Source: Salinimicrobium gaetbulicola (GTDB lineage Bacteria > Bacteroidota > Bacteroidia > Flavobacteriales > Flavobacteriaceae). Taken from it: a stretch of 64,000 bases of DNA. The notes under the pieces were generated by a model. That model was not told the origin of the DNA. It did not search any database and saw only the letters and a list, made by a program, of their open reading frames with translations. This document shows, piece by piece, positions 41,186 to 49,800 of this stretch. Both the position numbers and the translations under genes were made by a program. Position 1 is the stretch's first letter, and the number at the start of each line of letters is the position of its first letter. The DNA is taken from positions 806,001-870,000 of the forward strand of contig NZ_JBHTJP010000032.1 in assembly GCF_042676025.1 (NCBI RefSeq), given 5' to 3'.

Positions 41186-41700
41186 TGCTGGATGTATTTG
41201 TAATACTTATCAAAAATGATCTTAAACCACTCGGTATAACGTTGCGGGTTTTTAGCCATATCCTCCTTCAGTGTTTCCAGGTCTACCCACTTATAATCAT
41301 GCGCCTCTTCAGGATTCAGGTTTGGTTCCTCGTTATAATACCCCACTAAAATGTGATCAAATTCATGCTCGGTAAGGCCATTATCAAAAGGAGCCTTGTA
41401 TATAAACGAGATAGTATCTTTCAGGTCAGTGGTAAAGCCCATCTCCTCCTGAAGTCGGCGTTTCCCGGCTTCAATGTTAGACTCCCCTTCTCTTTGATGG
41501 CTGCAACAAGTGTTAGTCCAAAGACCCGGAGAATGGTATTTTCCCATTGCCCGTTGCTGTATCATCAACTCGTTACGGTCATTAAATACAAATACTGAAA
41601 AAGCACGATGCAACAAGGCTTTTTCATGGGCTTCCATCTTAGGCATTAGCCCAATTTGTTCATCGTTTTCATTAACCAGGATAACTTGTTCTTCTTTCAT
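41182..41700 (-). CDS. idi: isopentenyl-diphosphate delta-isomerase, type I
   Basis: A Nudix-fold enzyme that interconverts IPP and DMAPP. 172 residues from MKEEQVILVNENDEQIG. The catalytic Cys lies in NTCCSHQREGE and the acidic residues in KRRLQEEMGF; metal-binding His residues lie in AFSVFVF and HSPGLWTN. An open frame extends 36 codons upstream but reads into the region opposite prfC, without family similarity; I choose the ATG at 41700. Overlaps queD by four bases. Confidence 0.93.
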   Translation of the reverse strand: MKEEQVILVNENDEQIGLMPKMEAHEKALLHRAFSVFVFNDRNELMIQQRAMGKYHSPGLWTNTCCSHQREGESNIEAGKRRLQEEMGFTTDLKDTISFIYKAPFDNGLTEHEFDHILVGYYNEEPNLNPEEAHDYKWVDLETLKEDMAKNPQRYTEWFKIIFDKYYKYIQQ

Positions 41701-41838
41701 CGCAAAAATTGAACTCCAAATGTACGAAATCGAACCAGAAATCAAAGTCACTCTTGTTTCAGAAGGGGTAAAAAGCCTCCATAAATCTATCATAAAATTC
41801 ACGTTCAAATAATTATCTTTGCAGCCTTAATTACATGT

Positions 41839-43425
41839 ATGAAGTTTTCAGAAGAGATCAGGAGAAGAAGAACGTTTGGAATTATATCCCACCCAGATGC
41901 CGGTAAAACCACCCTTACCGAAAAGTTACTGCTTTTTGGTGGTGCTATCCAGGAGGCCGGTGCGGTAAAATCAAATAAGATCAAGAAAGGCGCGACCAGT
42001 GACTTTATGGAGATCGAGCGCCAGAGAGGGATCTCGGTTGCCACTTCGGTATTGGCTTTTGAATATAAAGACATAAAGATCAATATCCTGGATACCCCGG
42101 GTCACAAGGATTTTGCTGAAGATACTTTTAGAACCCTTACTGCAGTTGACTCTGTGATAGTGGTGATCGATGTCGCAAAAGGGGTCGAGGAACAAACAGA
42201 AAAGCTGGTTGAGGTTTGCCGCATGCGGAATATTCCTATGATCGTATTCATCAACAAATTGGACCGTGAAGGAAAGGACGCTTTCGAACTTCTGGATGAA
42301 ATAGAGCAAAAATTAAATTTGACCGTGACTCCTTTGAGTTTTCCTATCGGGATGGGATATGACTTTAAAGGAATTTACAATATCTGGGAACAGAACGTGA
42401 ACCTGTTCACCGGTGACCCGCGTCGCGATATTGAAGAAACTGTTGAGATATCAGATCTTTCTTCCAGCGATCTTGATGGCCTGATTGGAGAAAAAGCTGC
42501 CGGAAATCTAAGGGACGAACTGGAACTAGCACAAGGAGTTTACCCTGAATTCAATAAGCAGGATTACCTTGACGGAAATCTCCAGCCTGTTTTCTTCGGT
42601 TCTGCCTTGAATAACTTCGGAGTTAGAGAGTTGCTGGATTGTTTCATTTCCATCGCTCCCACTCCGCGCCCGAAGGACAGTGATACCCGAAAAGTGGAAC
42701 CCGATGAAAAAGATTTCACCGGATTCGTTTTTAAGATCCACGCGAATATGGATCCTAAACATAGAGATCGTCTTGCTTTCATCAAGATCGTTTCAGGGAA
42801 ATTTGAACGCAACAAGCCTTATCTCCACGTAAGACATGGCAAAAATCTTAAGTTTTCGAGCCCAAATGCTTTCTTTGCGGAAAAAAAGGAGATCGTAGAC
42901 GTTTCCTATCCGGGCGATATTGTTGGGTTGCATGACACCGGAAATTTCAAGATCGGGGATACTTTGACCGAAGGAGAACAACTGATGTATAAAGGGATCC
43001 CGAGTTTCTCTCCGGAACACTTCAGATACATCAACAATGCTGATCCTATGAAATCCAAGCAACTGGAAAAAGGGATCGACCAGCTGATGGATGAAGGGGT
43101 TGCACAGTTGTTCACCCTTGAACTAAACGGCCGAAAAGTAATTGGCACTGTAGGAGCCCTTCAATTCGAAGTAATTCAGTACAGACTGGAACACGAATAC
43201 GGCGCGAAATGTACGTATGAAAACCTGAATGTACACAAGGCATGCTGGGTAGAACCTGAAGATTTCAAAAGTGAGGAATTCAAGGACTTTAAAAGAGTGA
43301 AATCAAAATATCTCGCCAAAGACAAACGCGGACAACTCGTGTTTTTGGCAGATTCTGCTTTCTCCCTACAAATGGCACAGCAGAAATATCCTTCTATAAA
43401 ATTCCATTTTACTTCGGAATTTTAA
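41839..43425 (+). CDS. prfC: peptide chain release factor 3
   Basis: A 528-residue translational GTPase that recycles RF1/RF2 from the ribosome. G1 SHPDAGKTTLTE (about 18-29), G2/switch I QRGISVATSV, G3 DTPGHKDF (about 87-94), G4 NKLDREG (about 141-147). RF3-specific C-terminal domains II and III follow (GALQFEVIQYRLEHEYGAK). Divergent from idi. It is followed by a strong hairpin terminator. Confidence 0.96.
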   Translation: MKFSEEIRRRRTFGIISHPDAGKTTLTEKLLLFGGAIQEAGAVKSNKIKKGATSDFMEIERQRGISVATSVLAFEYKDIKINILDTPGHKDFAEDTFRTLTAVDSVIVVIDVAKGVEEQTEKLVEVCRMRNIPMIVFINKLDREGKDAFELLDEIEQKLNLTVTPLSFPIGMGYDFKGIYNIWEQNVNLFTGDPRRDIEETVEISDLSSSDLDGLIGEKAAGNLRDELELAQGVYPEFNKQDYLDGNLQPVFFGSALNNFGVRELLDCFISIAPTPRPKDSDTRKVEPDEKDFTGFVFKIHANMDPKHRDRLAFIKIVSGKFERNKPYLHVRHGKNLKFSSPNAFFAEKKEIVDVSYPGDIVGLHDTGNFKIGDTLTEGEQLMYKGIPSFSPEHFRYINNADPMKSKQLEKGIDQLMDEGVAQLFTLELNGRKVIGTVGALQFEVIQYRLEHEYGAKCTYENLNVHKACWVEPEDFKSEEFKDFKRVKSKYLAKDKRGQLVFLADSAFSLQMAQQKYPSIKFHFTSEF

Positions 43426-43445
43426 TTATTAGAAAAATCATTTAT

Positions 43446-43485
43446 AAAGCCCTTCAAAAATGACTTTTTTGAAGGGCTTTCTTTT
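43446..43485 (+). terminator. rho-independent terminator of prfC
   Basis: Stem AAAGCCCTTCAAAAA / TTTTTTGAAGGGCTTT, loop about 4 bases, then CTTTT. The mirrored A/T runs allow it to act on both strands, for the convergent gene too. Confidence 0.88.
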
Positions 43486-43498
43486 AAGTGATCTTATA

Positions 43499-44284
43499 TC
43501 ATAATCGCTCTTTCAAAAATTGCGTTGCTTTTATGAGGTAAAACTCTACAAGTTCAAGCCGTTTGGCTTCAGGTAAGAGGGCACTGAAGGATTCATCTTC
43601 AGCACAGAAATAAACAAAATCTCTATGACGATCTTTCGGAATACCAAGATCTGAAAAAAAACTAACCGGCAATGCAGCTACTCCTTCATCTACAACCTGT
43701 GAAAGATCTTCATTAGCGGCAGCCTTCCGTAGCATCTCAGTTTTACCGTTGAACCTGTTTATGATTCCGTCAAGACTTACATTCACCATTCCGGGAGGGT
43801 TGTATTTAGAAGATGTGCTAACGTTTGAGACCGTTTTAAGCTTTCGCTCAATTGATGTAAGTTTAGGTTTATCTGACATATGAAAACCAAGATCGGCCTG
43901 AGTGAGGGTAGGAATATACTCCAGATCATTTGCGAGATTCCCGCTAAGGTTAATATCACTTAGGGAAACTTCCTTAAGTTCATCTATCTTTTCTACCAGA
44001 AGTACTTGCAAAAATGCCATTTTCAGAACTTCTTCTGTAATAATTATTTCCCTTGATTCATATTGAACCGAAGAAAACAGAAGAGTATCCTCTTTGGACA
44101 CAGAAATTTCAAATTCTCCTTTACTGTTGTTTGTGGTTCCCGCCTTACTGCTGAGATTGATAATATTAATAAAAGAATTTTCCTGATCCTGTGTGATTAT
44201 CCTTCCTGTCAACAACTTTCTTTCCTGACCAAAGGCAGAAAAGTATAGTAAAAGTGCCAGAGCAATTAAATAATTTTTACTCAT
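43499..44284 (-). CDS. carboxypeptidase-regulatory-like domain protein (paralogue 2 of a tandem pair)
   Basis: A 261-residue secreted or periplasmic protein with signal peptide MSKNYLIALALLLYFSAFGQ. Residues about 25-110 form a carboxypeptidase-regulatory-like beta-sandwich (LTGRIITQDQENSFINIINL, GTTNNSKGEFEISVSKEDTL). A conserved C-terminal region follows (LSGNLANDLEYIPTLTQADL, KPKLTSIERKL). It is clearly homologous to the gene upstream, which overlaps it by 8 bp. No function is known; a cell-surface role is plausible. The C-terminal part, about 150 residues without recognisable motifs, looks specific to this family. Confidence 0.72.
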   Translation of the reverse strand: MSKNYLIALALLLYFSAFGQERKLLTGRIITQDQENSFINIINLSSKAGTTNNSKGEFEISVSKEDTLLFSSVQYESREIIITEEVLKMAFLQVLLVEKIDELKEVSLSDINLSGNLANDLEYIPTLTQADLGFHMSDKPKLTSIERKLKTVSNVSTSSKYNPPGMVNVSLDGIINRFNGKTEMLRKAAANEDLSQVVDEGVAALPVSFFSDLGIPKDRHRDFVYFCAEDESFSALLPEAKRLELVEFYLIKATQFLKERL

Positions 44285-45170
44285 TCTTTTCAGAGTTCAG
44301 AATCTTGAAGGAGTTGAAGTTGGGCTCTATTAAACTTCGAATTTTACTGGTCGATATTGAGTCGTTACTACCAGTATTTATGTCATCAGGATGTGAAATA
44401 ATCAAATCTAAAGCTCCCTCAGCGCTAATATTATGCAATTTCCGAAAATCAATGGCTTTTTCCATATATAATTCAATTAATGGAAGTGCCTCTCTATTGA
44501 TCATAAGCTCCTTATATCTCGAATCTTCTCCACAGTAGTAAACGAATAGCCTGATCATATTTTCAGGGACATGAATAATATCCGTAAAAAATTCAGTAGG
44601 AAAAATATCTACTCCTAAGTCAATAAGATTCTCAAATTCCATGTTCTTCTGTGCTCTTTTTAACATCTTTAGCCTCCCGTTGAGCATATTTACAAGTAAC
44701 ATTAAGGAAGAACTTGAAGCAGTATATATCTTTCTTTCTATTGAAGTTAGTCTGGGTTTTGTAGACATTGGAAAACCAACAGAAGCCTGGTCGAAAGTTT
44801 CAATATTATTAAGATCTGCAGTTAAATTACCACTTAAGCTGATATTACTGATCCTTACCTCATCCAACTCGTTCATCATAAATGAAAGTTCTACTTTCAA
44901 AAAGCCCTTTTCAAGGATCTCTTTTGAAATGACTATTTCCCTGACCTCATATTGAACCGAGGAAAATAAAAGTGTATCTCCCACCGTGGCTTCTATTTCA
45001 AATTCTCCGGAACCACTGTTTGTCGTACCTATTTCCTTGGTCAGGTTCACGATATTAATAGACGAGCCGATTAAAGAATCTGCCAAGATCTGTCCTTTCA
45101 GCAAGGAATCTTCCTGGGCATTACCGGCCACATTCAGAAACAGGAAGAACAGTAAAAGATTATACCTCAT
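44277..45170 (-). CDS. carboxypeptidase-regulatory-like domain protein (paralogue 1 of a tandem pair)
   Basis: 297 residues: signal peptide MRYNLLLFFLFLNVAGNAQ, the same N-terminal beta-sandwich (INIVNLTKEIGTTNSGSGEF, TLLFSSVQYEVREIVISKE) and the shared middle segment (LSGNLTADLNNIETFDQASV, KPRLTSIERKI), then a longer divergent C-terminus. The ATG at 45170 is preferred over the TTG one codon upstream. It follows the DUF962 gene by 3 bp and overlaps paralogue 2 by 8 bp, so all three form one transcription unit. Confidence 0.72.
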   Translation of the reverse strand: MRYNLLLFFLFLNVAGNAQEDSLLKGQILADSLIGSSINIVNLTKEIGTTNSGSGEFEIEATVGDTLLFSSVQYEVREIVISKEILEKGFLKVELSFMMNELDEVRISNISLSGNLTADLNNIETFDQASVGFPMSTKPRLTSIERKIYTASSSSLMLLVNMLNGRLKMLKRAQKNMEFENLIDLGVDIFPTEFFTDIIHVPENMIRLFVYYCGEDSRYKELMINREALPLIELYMEKAIDFRKLHNISAEGALDLIISHPDDINTGSNDSISTSKIRSLIEPNFNSFKILNSEKNE

Positions 45171-45173
45171 CAA

Positions 45174-45482
45174 TTAATCCATTTGGGAGTCAAAACTTTT
45201 ATTCCCGAACAGGATCTCGAAGAATAATTTAAAATCGGAGATCAAGCTCCAAAAAGGATATTTGAATGTGGCAGGTTTGTTCTTTTCAAAAAAGGCATGC
45301 CCTACCCAGGCAAATCCGTAGCCTACAAATGGCAAAAAGACCCATTCCCAGCCCCAGTCGTTTAAAATGGCAATAAAAAACAATACAAATACCAGGAAAG
45401 TGCCAATAAAGTGCAAAATCCTGCTGCTTCGGTTCTGATGCTCTGAGAGATAAAAATGGTAAAATTCGCTATAAGTCTTAAT
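45174..45482 (-). CDS. DUF962/Mpo1-like membrane protein, probable ATT start
   Basis: A 103-residue protein of the short DUF962 (Mpo1-like) family, three hydrophobic segments, GYGFAWVGHAFFEKNKPATF with its conserved His. The nearest ATG (45416) would give 80 residues and cut off the conserved start YSEFYHFYLSEHQNR and ILHFIG. Reading upstream in frame, no ATG, GTG or TTG occurs before a stop; ATT at 45482 gives (M)KTYSEFYHFYLSEHQ, exactly where homologues begin with MKT. So either ATT initiates or the start was lost. Yeast Mpo1 is an iron-dependent fatty-acid dioxygenase; bacterial function is unproved. Confidence 0.72.
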   Translation of the reverse strand: MKTYSEFYHFYLSEHQNRSSRILHFIGTFLVFVLFFIAILNDWGWEWVFLPFVGYGFAWVGHAFFEKNKPATFKYPFWSLISDFKLFFEILFGNKSFDSQMD

Positions 45483-45504
45483 AACTTCTGCCTTTCTTGA
45501 AAAA

Positions 45505-46161
45505 TTAAGGTGCGATCTCCTTTTTAGTGGTCGTTTCTGAAATCGGTTTTACAACAGGCTGCAGAGCTTCATAGGAATCTGTTCTTATTCCTATGAGACC
45601 ATGCTTGGTTTCACCTTTTTTAATTAAAGTTCCCTGGAGATTATTCTCCATCAAATCTTTTTTAAATGAACTATTAGAATTACTTGCCACAATCATATTT
45701 CCGGCTGCTAAGCCCGGTCCTAAAATCAATCCTATTGGAAAGGAACTAGTTTCTGTATGCCCGAATGAATTGACTTTGGTTACATAGAGATTCACAGGTG
45801 AAAGAAGGAGATAGAATAAGTGAGTAAGCGGACTCTGTTTTAAACTGGTAAAAGTTTTATCATATTCCATTATAAAAACATCTTTTCCATTTTCGTAACT
45901 AACGGTAAGATCCTTTCCAAACATCAAATCCCTGTCTGTATTATTTGTAATACTTATAGCCACGAGCTTAACACCACGTTTGGTTTCCTTCTTTTCGTAT
46001 TTTTTATCAAGTAAATCATATTTGTATTCCAAGGTCACCCCATCGTTTACATTTGTGGAGATATAGTTAAGGTTTTGCGGAGTAATGGTTCTGTAACCGG
46101 AGGCGCAACTGGTCATTGCGGCTATAATCACAATAAAAAGAGAGAGTTTAAAAAGTTTCAT
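45505..46161 (-). CDS. hypothetical lipoprotein
   Basis: A 218-residue lipoprotein with lipobox MTSCA (C18) after MKLFKLSLFIVIIAA. The mature part contains a beta-rich domain (LEYKYDLLDKKYEKKETKRG, LVAISITNNTDRDLMFGKDL), a short hydrophobic stretch (about 112-124) and ends with KKGETKHGLIGIRTDSYEAL. No known family. The frame is open for 69 more codons upstream, but these encode no signal peptide; the ATG at 46161 is preferred. The gene precedes the DUF962 gene by 22 bp. The region upstream (46162-46345) is AT-rich without clear signals. Confidence 0.65.
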   Translation of the reverse strand: MKLFKLSLFIVIIAAMTSCASGYRTITPQNLNYISTNVNDGVTLEYKYDLLDKKYEKKETKRGVKLVAISITNNTDRDLMFGKDLTVSYENGKDVFIMEYDKTFTSLKQSPLTHLFYLLLSPVNLYVTKVNSFGHTETSSFPIGLILGPGLAAGNMIVASNSNSSFKKDLMENNLQGTLIKKGETKHGLIGIRTDSYEALQPVVKPISETTTKKEIAP

Positions 46162-46345
46162 AAGGTTGGTACTTGGTGAGATTGGGTTTATAAATATTTT
46201 AAATGTGAATATAATGTTAAAATTTAAATGAAAATAAGGAAAACCGTAAAATCGATGATTTTTTACAACTTTAACTGAGCTTTTATACAAATAATATAAA
46301 TTAATCTCTGCAGGAAATCCAGAAAATAATAGCTTTTTGAAAAAT

Positions 46346-46374
46346 GAAAAACCCCGAGGCTTTCGCATCGGGGT
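46346..46374 (-). terminator. terminator of the DUF3467 gene
   Basis: Stem ACCCCGA (46351-46357) / TCGGGGT (46368-46374), then TTTTC on the minus strand. Confidence 0.82.
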
Positions 46375-46400
46375 CCAAATTTTATTTTATAAAGTGAAGT

Positions 46401-46718
46401 TTATGCCTGTCCTGTGGGGCCGAAGTTCAAAGGTATAGGTGGTTGTTCATAATCCTTTATCTCGCCATGTGCTTTTTCAAATCTGTTTACGTTATCGGCC
46501 AGAGCCTTTAGTAAACGTTTGGCATGTTGTGGGGTAAGGATGATCCTTGATTTCACTTTACTCTTAGGGGTACCCGGCATAATGCTTACAAAGTCCACTA
46601 CAAATTCTGATACTGAATGGTTGATGATTGCGAGATTGGAATAAGTGCCTTCGGCAACCTTCTCATCTAATTCTATATTAATCTGCCCTTTTTTAGGTTT
46701 CTTTTTTTCTTCGCTCAT
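46401..46718 (-). CDS. DUF3467 family protein
   Basis: A 105-residue protein starting MSEEKKKPKKGQINIELDEK. The conserved block AEGTYSNLAIINHSVSEFVVDFVSIMPGTPKSKVKSRIILTPQHAKRLLKAL is the DUF3467 domain (first 20 bases of the motif AEGTYSNLAIINHSVSEFVV mark it). It is nearly always next to rpoC in Bacteroidota; function unknown. A proposed link to transcription rests only on context. The upstream extension of the open frame (19 codons) is unlikely to be translated. Two terminators separate it from rpoC, so it may need its own promoter or rely on read-through. Confidence 0.85.
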   Translation of the reverse strand: MSEEKKKPKKGQINIELDEKVAEGTYSNLAIINHSVSEFVVDFVSIMPGTPKSKVKSRIILTPQHAKRLLKALADNVNRFEKAHGEIKDYEQPPIPLNFGPTGQA

Positions 46719-46757
46719 TACACTAATTTTTATTTCAGAATAAATGTAGGAAATAAA

Positions 46758-46789
46758 AACAAAAATCCCGGCCAAAGCGGACCGGGATT
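46758..46789 (-). terminator. second of two tandem terminators behind rpoC
   Basis: Stem AATCCCGG (46764-46771) / CCGGGATT (46782-46789), then a T-rich run on the minus strand. Confidence 0.78.
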
Positions 46790-46800
46790 CAAAATAATTA

Positions 46801-46831
46801 AAAAAGAAAAAGGCCGCTTTAGCGGCCTTTT
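46801..46831 (-). terminator. first terminator behind rpoC
   Basis: Stem AAAGGCCGCT (46809-46818) / AGCGGCCTTT (46821-46830), then TTCTTTTT on the minus strand; begins four bases after the rpoC stop. Confidence 0.88.
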
Positions 46832-46834
46832 ATC

Positions 46835-49800
46835 TTAGTTATAATTTACTTCCTGCTTTTTCTCAAGCATTTCGTCAAATTCTTCTTTAGAACCTACAAT
46901 GATATCGTCGTAGTCTCTCATACCTGTACCGGCAGGGATTCTATGTCCAACAATAACATTTTCCTTAAGTCCTTCAAGTGTATCAACCTTACCGCTTACC
47001 GCAGCCTCGTTCAACACTTTGGTAGTTTCCTGGAAGGAAGCTGCCGAAATGAATGACTTGGTCTGTAGTGACGCTCTGGTAATACCCTGAAGTATCGGAG
47101 TAGCTGTCGCAGGAGTTACGTCTCTTGCAGTCGCCAGATTCTTGTCTTCTCTTCTCAAGATAGAGTTCTCATCTCTAAGTTGACGTGGAGAAACAATTTG
47201 TCCCGGTTTCAGGTTTTCAGAATCACCTGCATCTTCAACTACTTTCATTCCAAAGATCTCATCGTTCTCTGTGATAAAGTCAGCTTTGTGAACCAATTGG
47301 TTCTCTAAGAAGATAGTGTCTCCCGGATCAACGATTCGTACCTTACGCATCATTTGTCTTACAACTACCTCGAAGTGCTTATCATTGATCTTCACCCCTT
47401 GTAGTCGGTAAACTTCCTGAACTTCGTTCACAAGATACTGCTGTACCGCGTTTGGTCCTTTGATACTCAAGATATCCTCAGGTGTAACAGAACCATCAGA
47501 TAATGGCATTCCGGCACGTACATAATCGTTCTCCTGAACAAGGATCTGGTTAGAAAGTTTCACAAGATACTTCTTAACTTCTCCAAGCTTGGATTCAACG
47601 ATGATCTCACGGTTACCACGTTTGATCTTTCCGAAGGAAACAACACCATCAATCTCACTTACAACAGCAGGGTTAGATGGGTTACGCGCTTCGAATAGCT
47701 CGGTTACACGCGGAAGACCTCCCGTAATATCCCCAGACTTGGAAGACTTACGTGGAATCTTAACAAGGATCTTTCCAACCTTGATCTTCTCGTCGTTGTC
47801 CACCATAAGGTGAGCTCCAACAGGAAGGTTATAAGAACGAATTACTTCATCCTTCTTACCTAAGATTTGAAGGGTTGGGATAAGTTTCTTGTTTCTTGAT
47901 TCAGAAATAACTTTCTCCTGGAATCCGGTTTGCTCATCGATCTCAACCTGGTAAGTAACACCCTGCTCGATATTCTCGTAGCGGATCTTACCTGCAAATT
48001 CAGAAATGATCACCCCGTTATATGGATCCCACTGACAAACTACATCGTCTTTAGTAACTTTATCGCCATTCTTGATGAAGATCTGTGAACCGTAAGGAAT
48101 GTTATTGGTACTCAATACAATTCCTGATTTCGGATCTTTGACCTTCAATTCTGAAGTTCTGGAGATCACGATCTCGGCCTCACCACCATCAGGAGCTTCT
48201 CCTTTTACAGTTTTAAGGTCTTCGATCTCTGCGATACCATTGAACTTAACGATCAATTTATTTTCTTCTGAAATGTTTCCTGCAATACCACCCACGTGGA
48301 AGGTACGAAGGGTAAGCTGTGTACCAGGCTCTCCAATAGACTGAGCTGCTACAACACCTACTGCTTCACCGCGCTGAACCGTTTTACCGGTAGCAAGGTT
48401 ACGTCCGTAACATTTCACACAAATACCTTTCTTGGCCTCACAAGTAAGCGCAGAACGTACTTCTACACTTTCGATTGGCGCACTGGTAATTTTCTTAACA
48501 ATTTCTTCGTCGATCTCGTCACCAGAAGATACTAACAATTCGTTGGTGATTGGATCGTATACATCATGTAAAGCGGTTCTACCAAGGATACGCTCTCCTA
48601 AAGATTCAACGATCTCTTCGTTCTTCTTAAGTGGAGATACATCAACACCTCTTAAAGTACCACAATCTTCTTCGTTGATAATAACGTCCTGAGACACATC
48701 AACCAGACGACGTGTAAGGTAACCAGCATCTGCAGTTTTAAGAGCGGTATCGGCAAGACCTTTACGCGCACCGTGAGTAGAGATAAAGTATTCAAGAATC
48801 GACAGACCTTCCTTAAAGTTGGAAAGAATCGGGTTCTCAATAATTTCTCCACCTCCAGAGTTGGATTTCTTAGGCTTCGCCATCAATCCACGCATACCGG
48901 TCAACTGACGGATCTGTTCTTTAGATCCCCTCGCTCCAGAGTCAAGCATCATGTACACCGAGTTAAATCCTTGCTGGTCTTCACGAATACGCTTCATGGC
49001 CAATTCCGTTAGACCTGCGTTTGTAGAAGTCCAGATGTCAATAACCTGGTTGTAACGTTCGTTGTTGGTAATAAGACCCATGTTATAGTTGGCCATAATA
49101 CCTTCAACCTGCTCATTTGCATCATCGATCATTCCTTGTTTCTCTTCAGGAATGATAATATCACCTAAACTGAAAGATAGACCACCTCTAAATGCGAAGC
49201 CGTATCCAAGTCCTTTGATCTGGTCAAGGAACTCTGCTGTTTCAGGAACGCTAGTGATCTTAAGGATGTTTCCAATGATATCCCTAAGAGATTTCTTGGT
49301 CAATACCTCGTTGATATAACCTGCCTTTTCAGGAACTGTCTGGTTGAACAATACTCTACCAACAGTCGTTTCAATGATCTGGTAAACAAGTTCACCGGCC
49401 TCATTGTAATCTTTCGCACGAATCTTAATGATCGCGTTCAGATCAACTCTCTTCTGGTTGTAAGCAATTACTACTTCTTCATCAGAATAGAAAGTCAGAC
49501 CTTCTCCTTTTACAGGCACTTCAGGAGTAGATTTTCTAGGTTTGGTCATATAGTATAGACCAAGAACCATATCCTGAGATGGTACTGTTACCGGAGATCC
49601 GTTAGCAGGGTTCAAAATGTTATGAGAAGCCAACATTAGAAGCTGAGCTTCCAAAATCGCTTCAGGTCCAAGTGGTAAGTGAACCGCCATCTGGTCACCG
49701 TCAAAATCGGCGTTAAATGCAGTACACACCAATGGGTGTAATTGTATAGCTTTACCTTCAATAAGTTTAGGCTGGAATGCCTGGATACCTAAACGGTGAA

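Noticed and set aside
41701..41808. 36-codon N-terminal extension of idi
   Set aside because: No similarity to the family; lies in the divergent promoter region with prfC.
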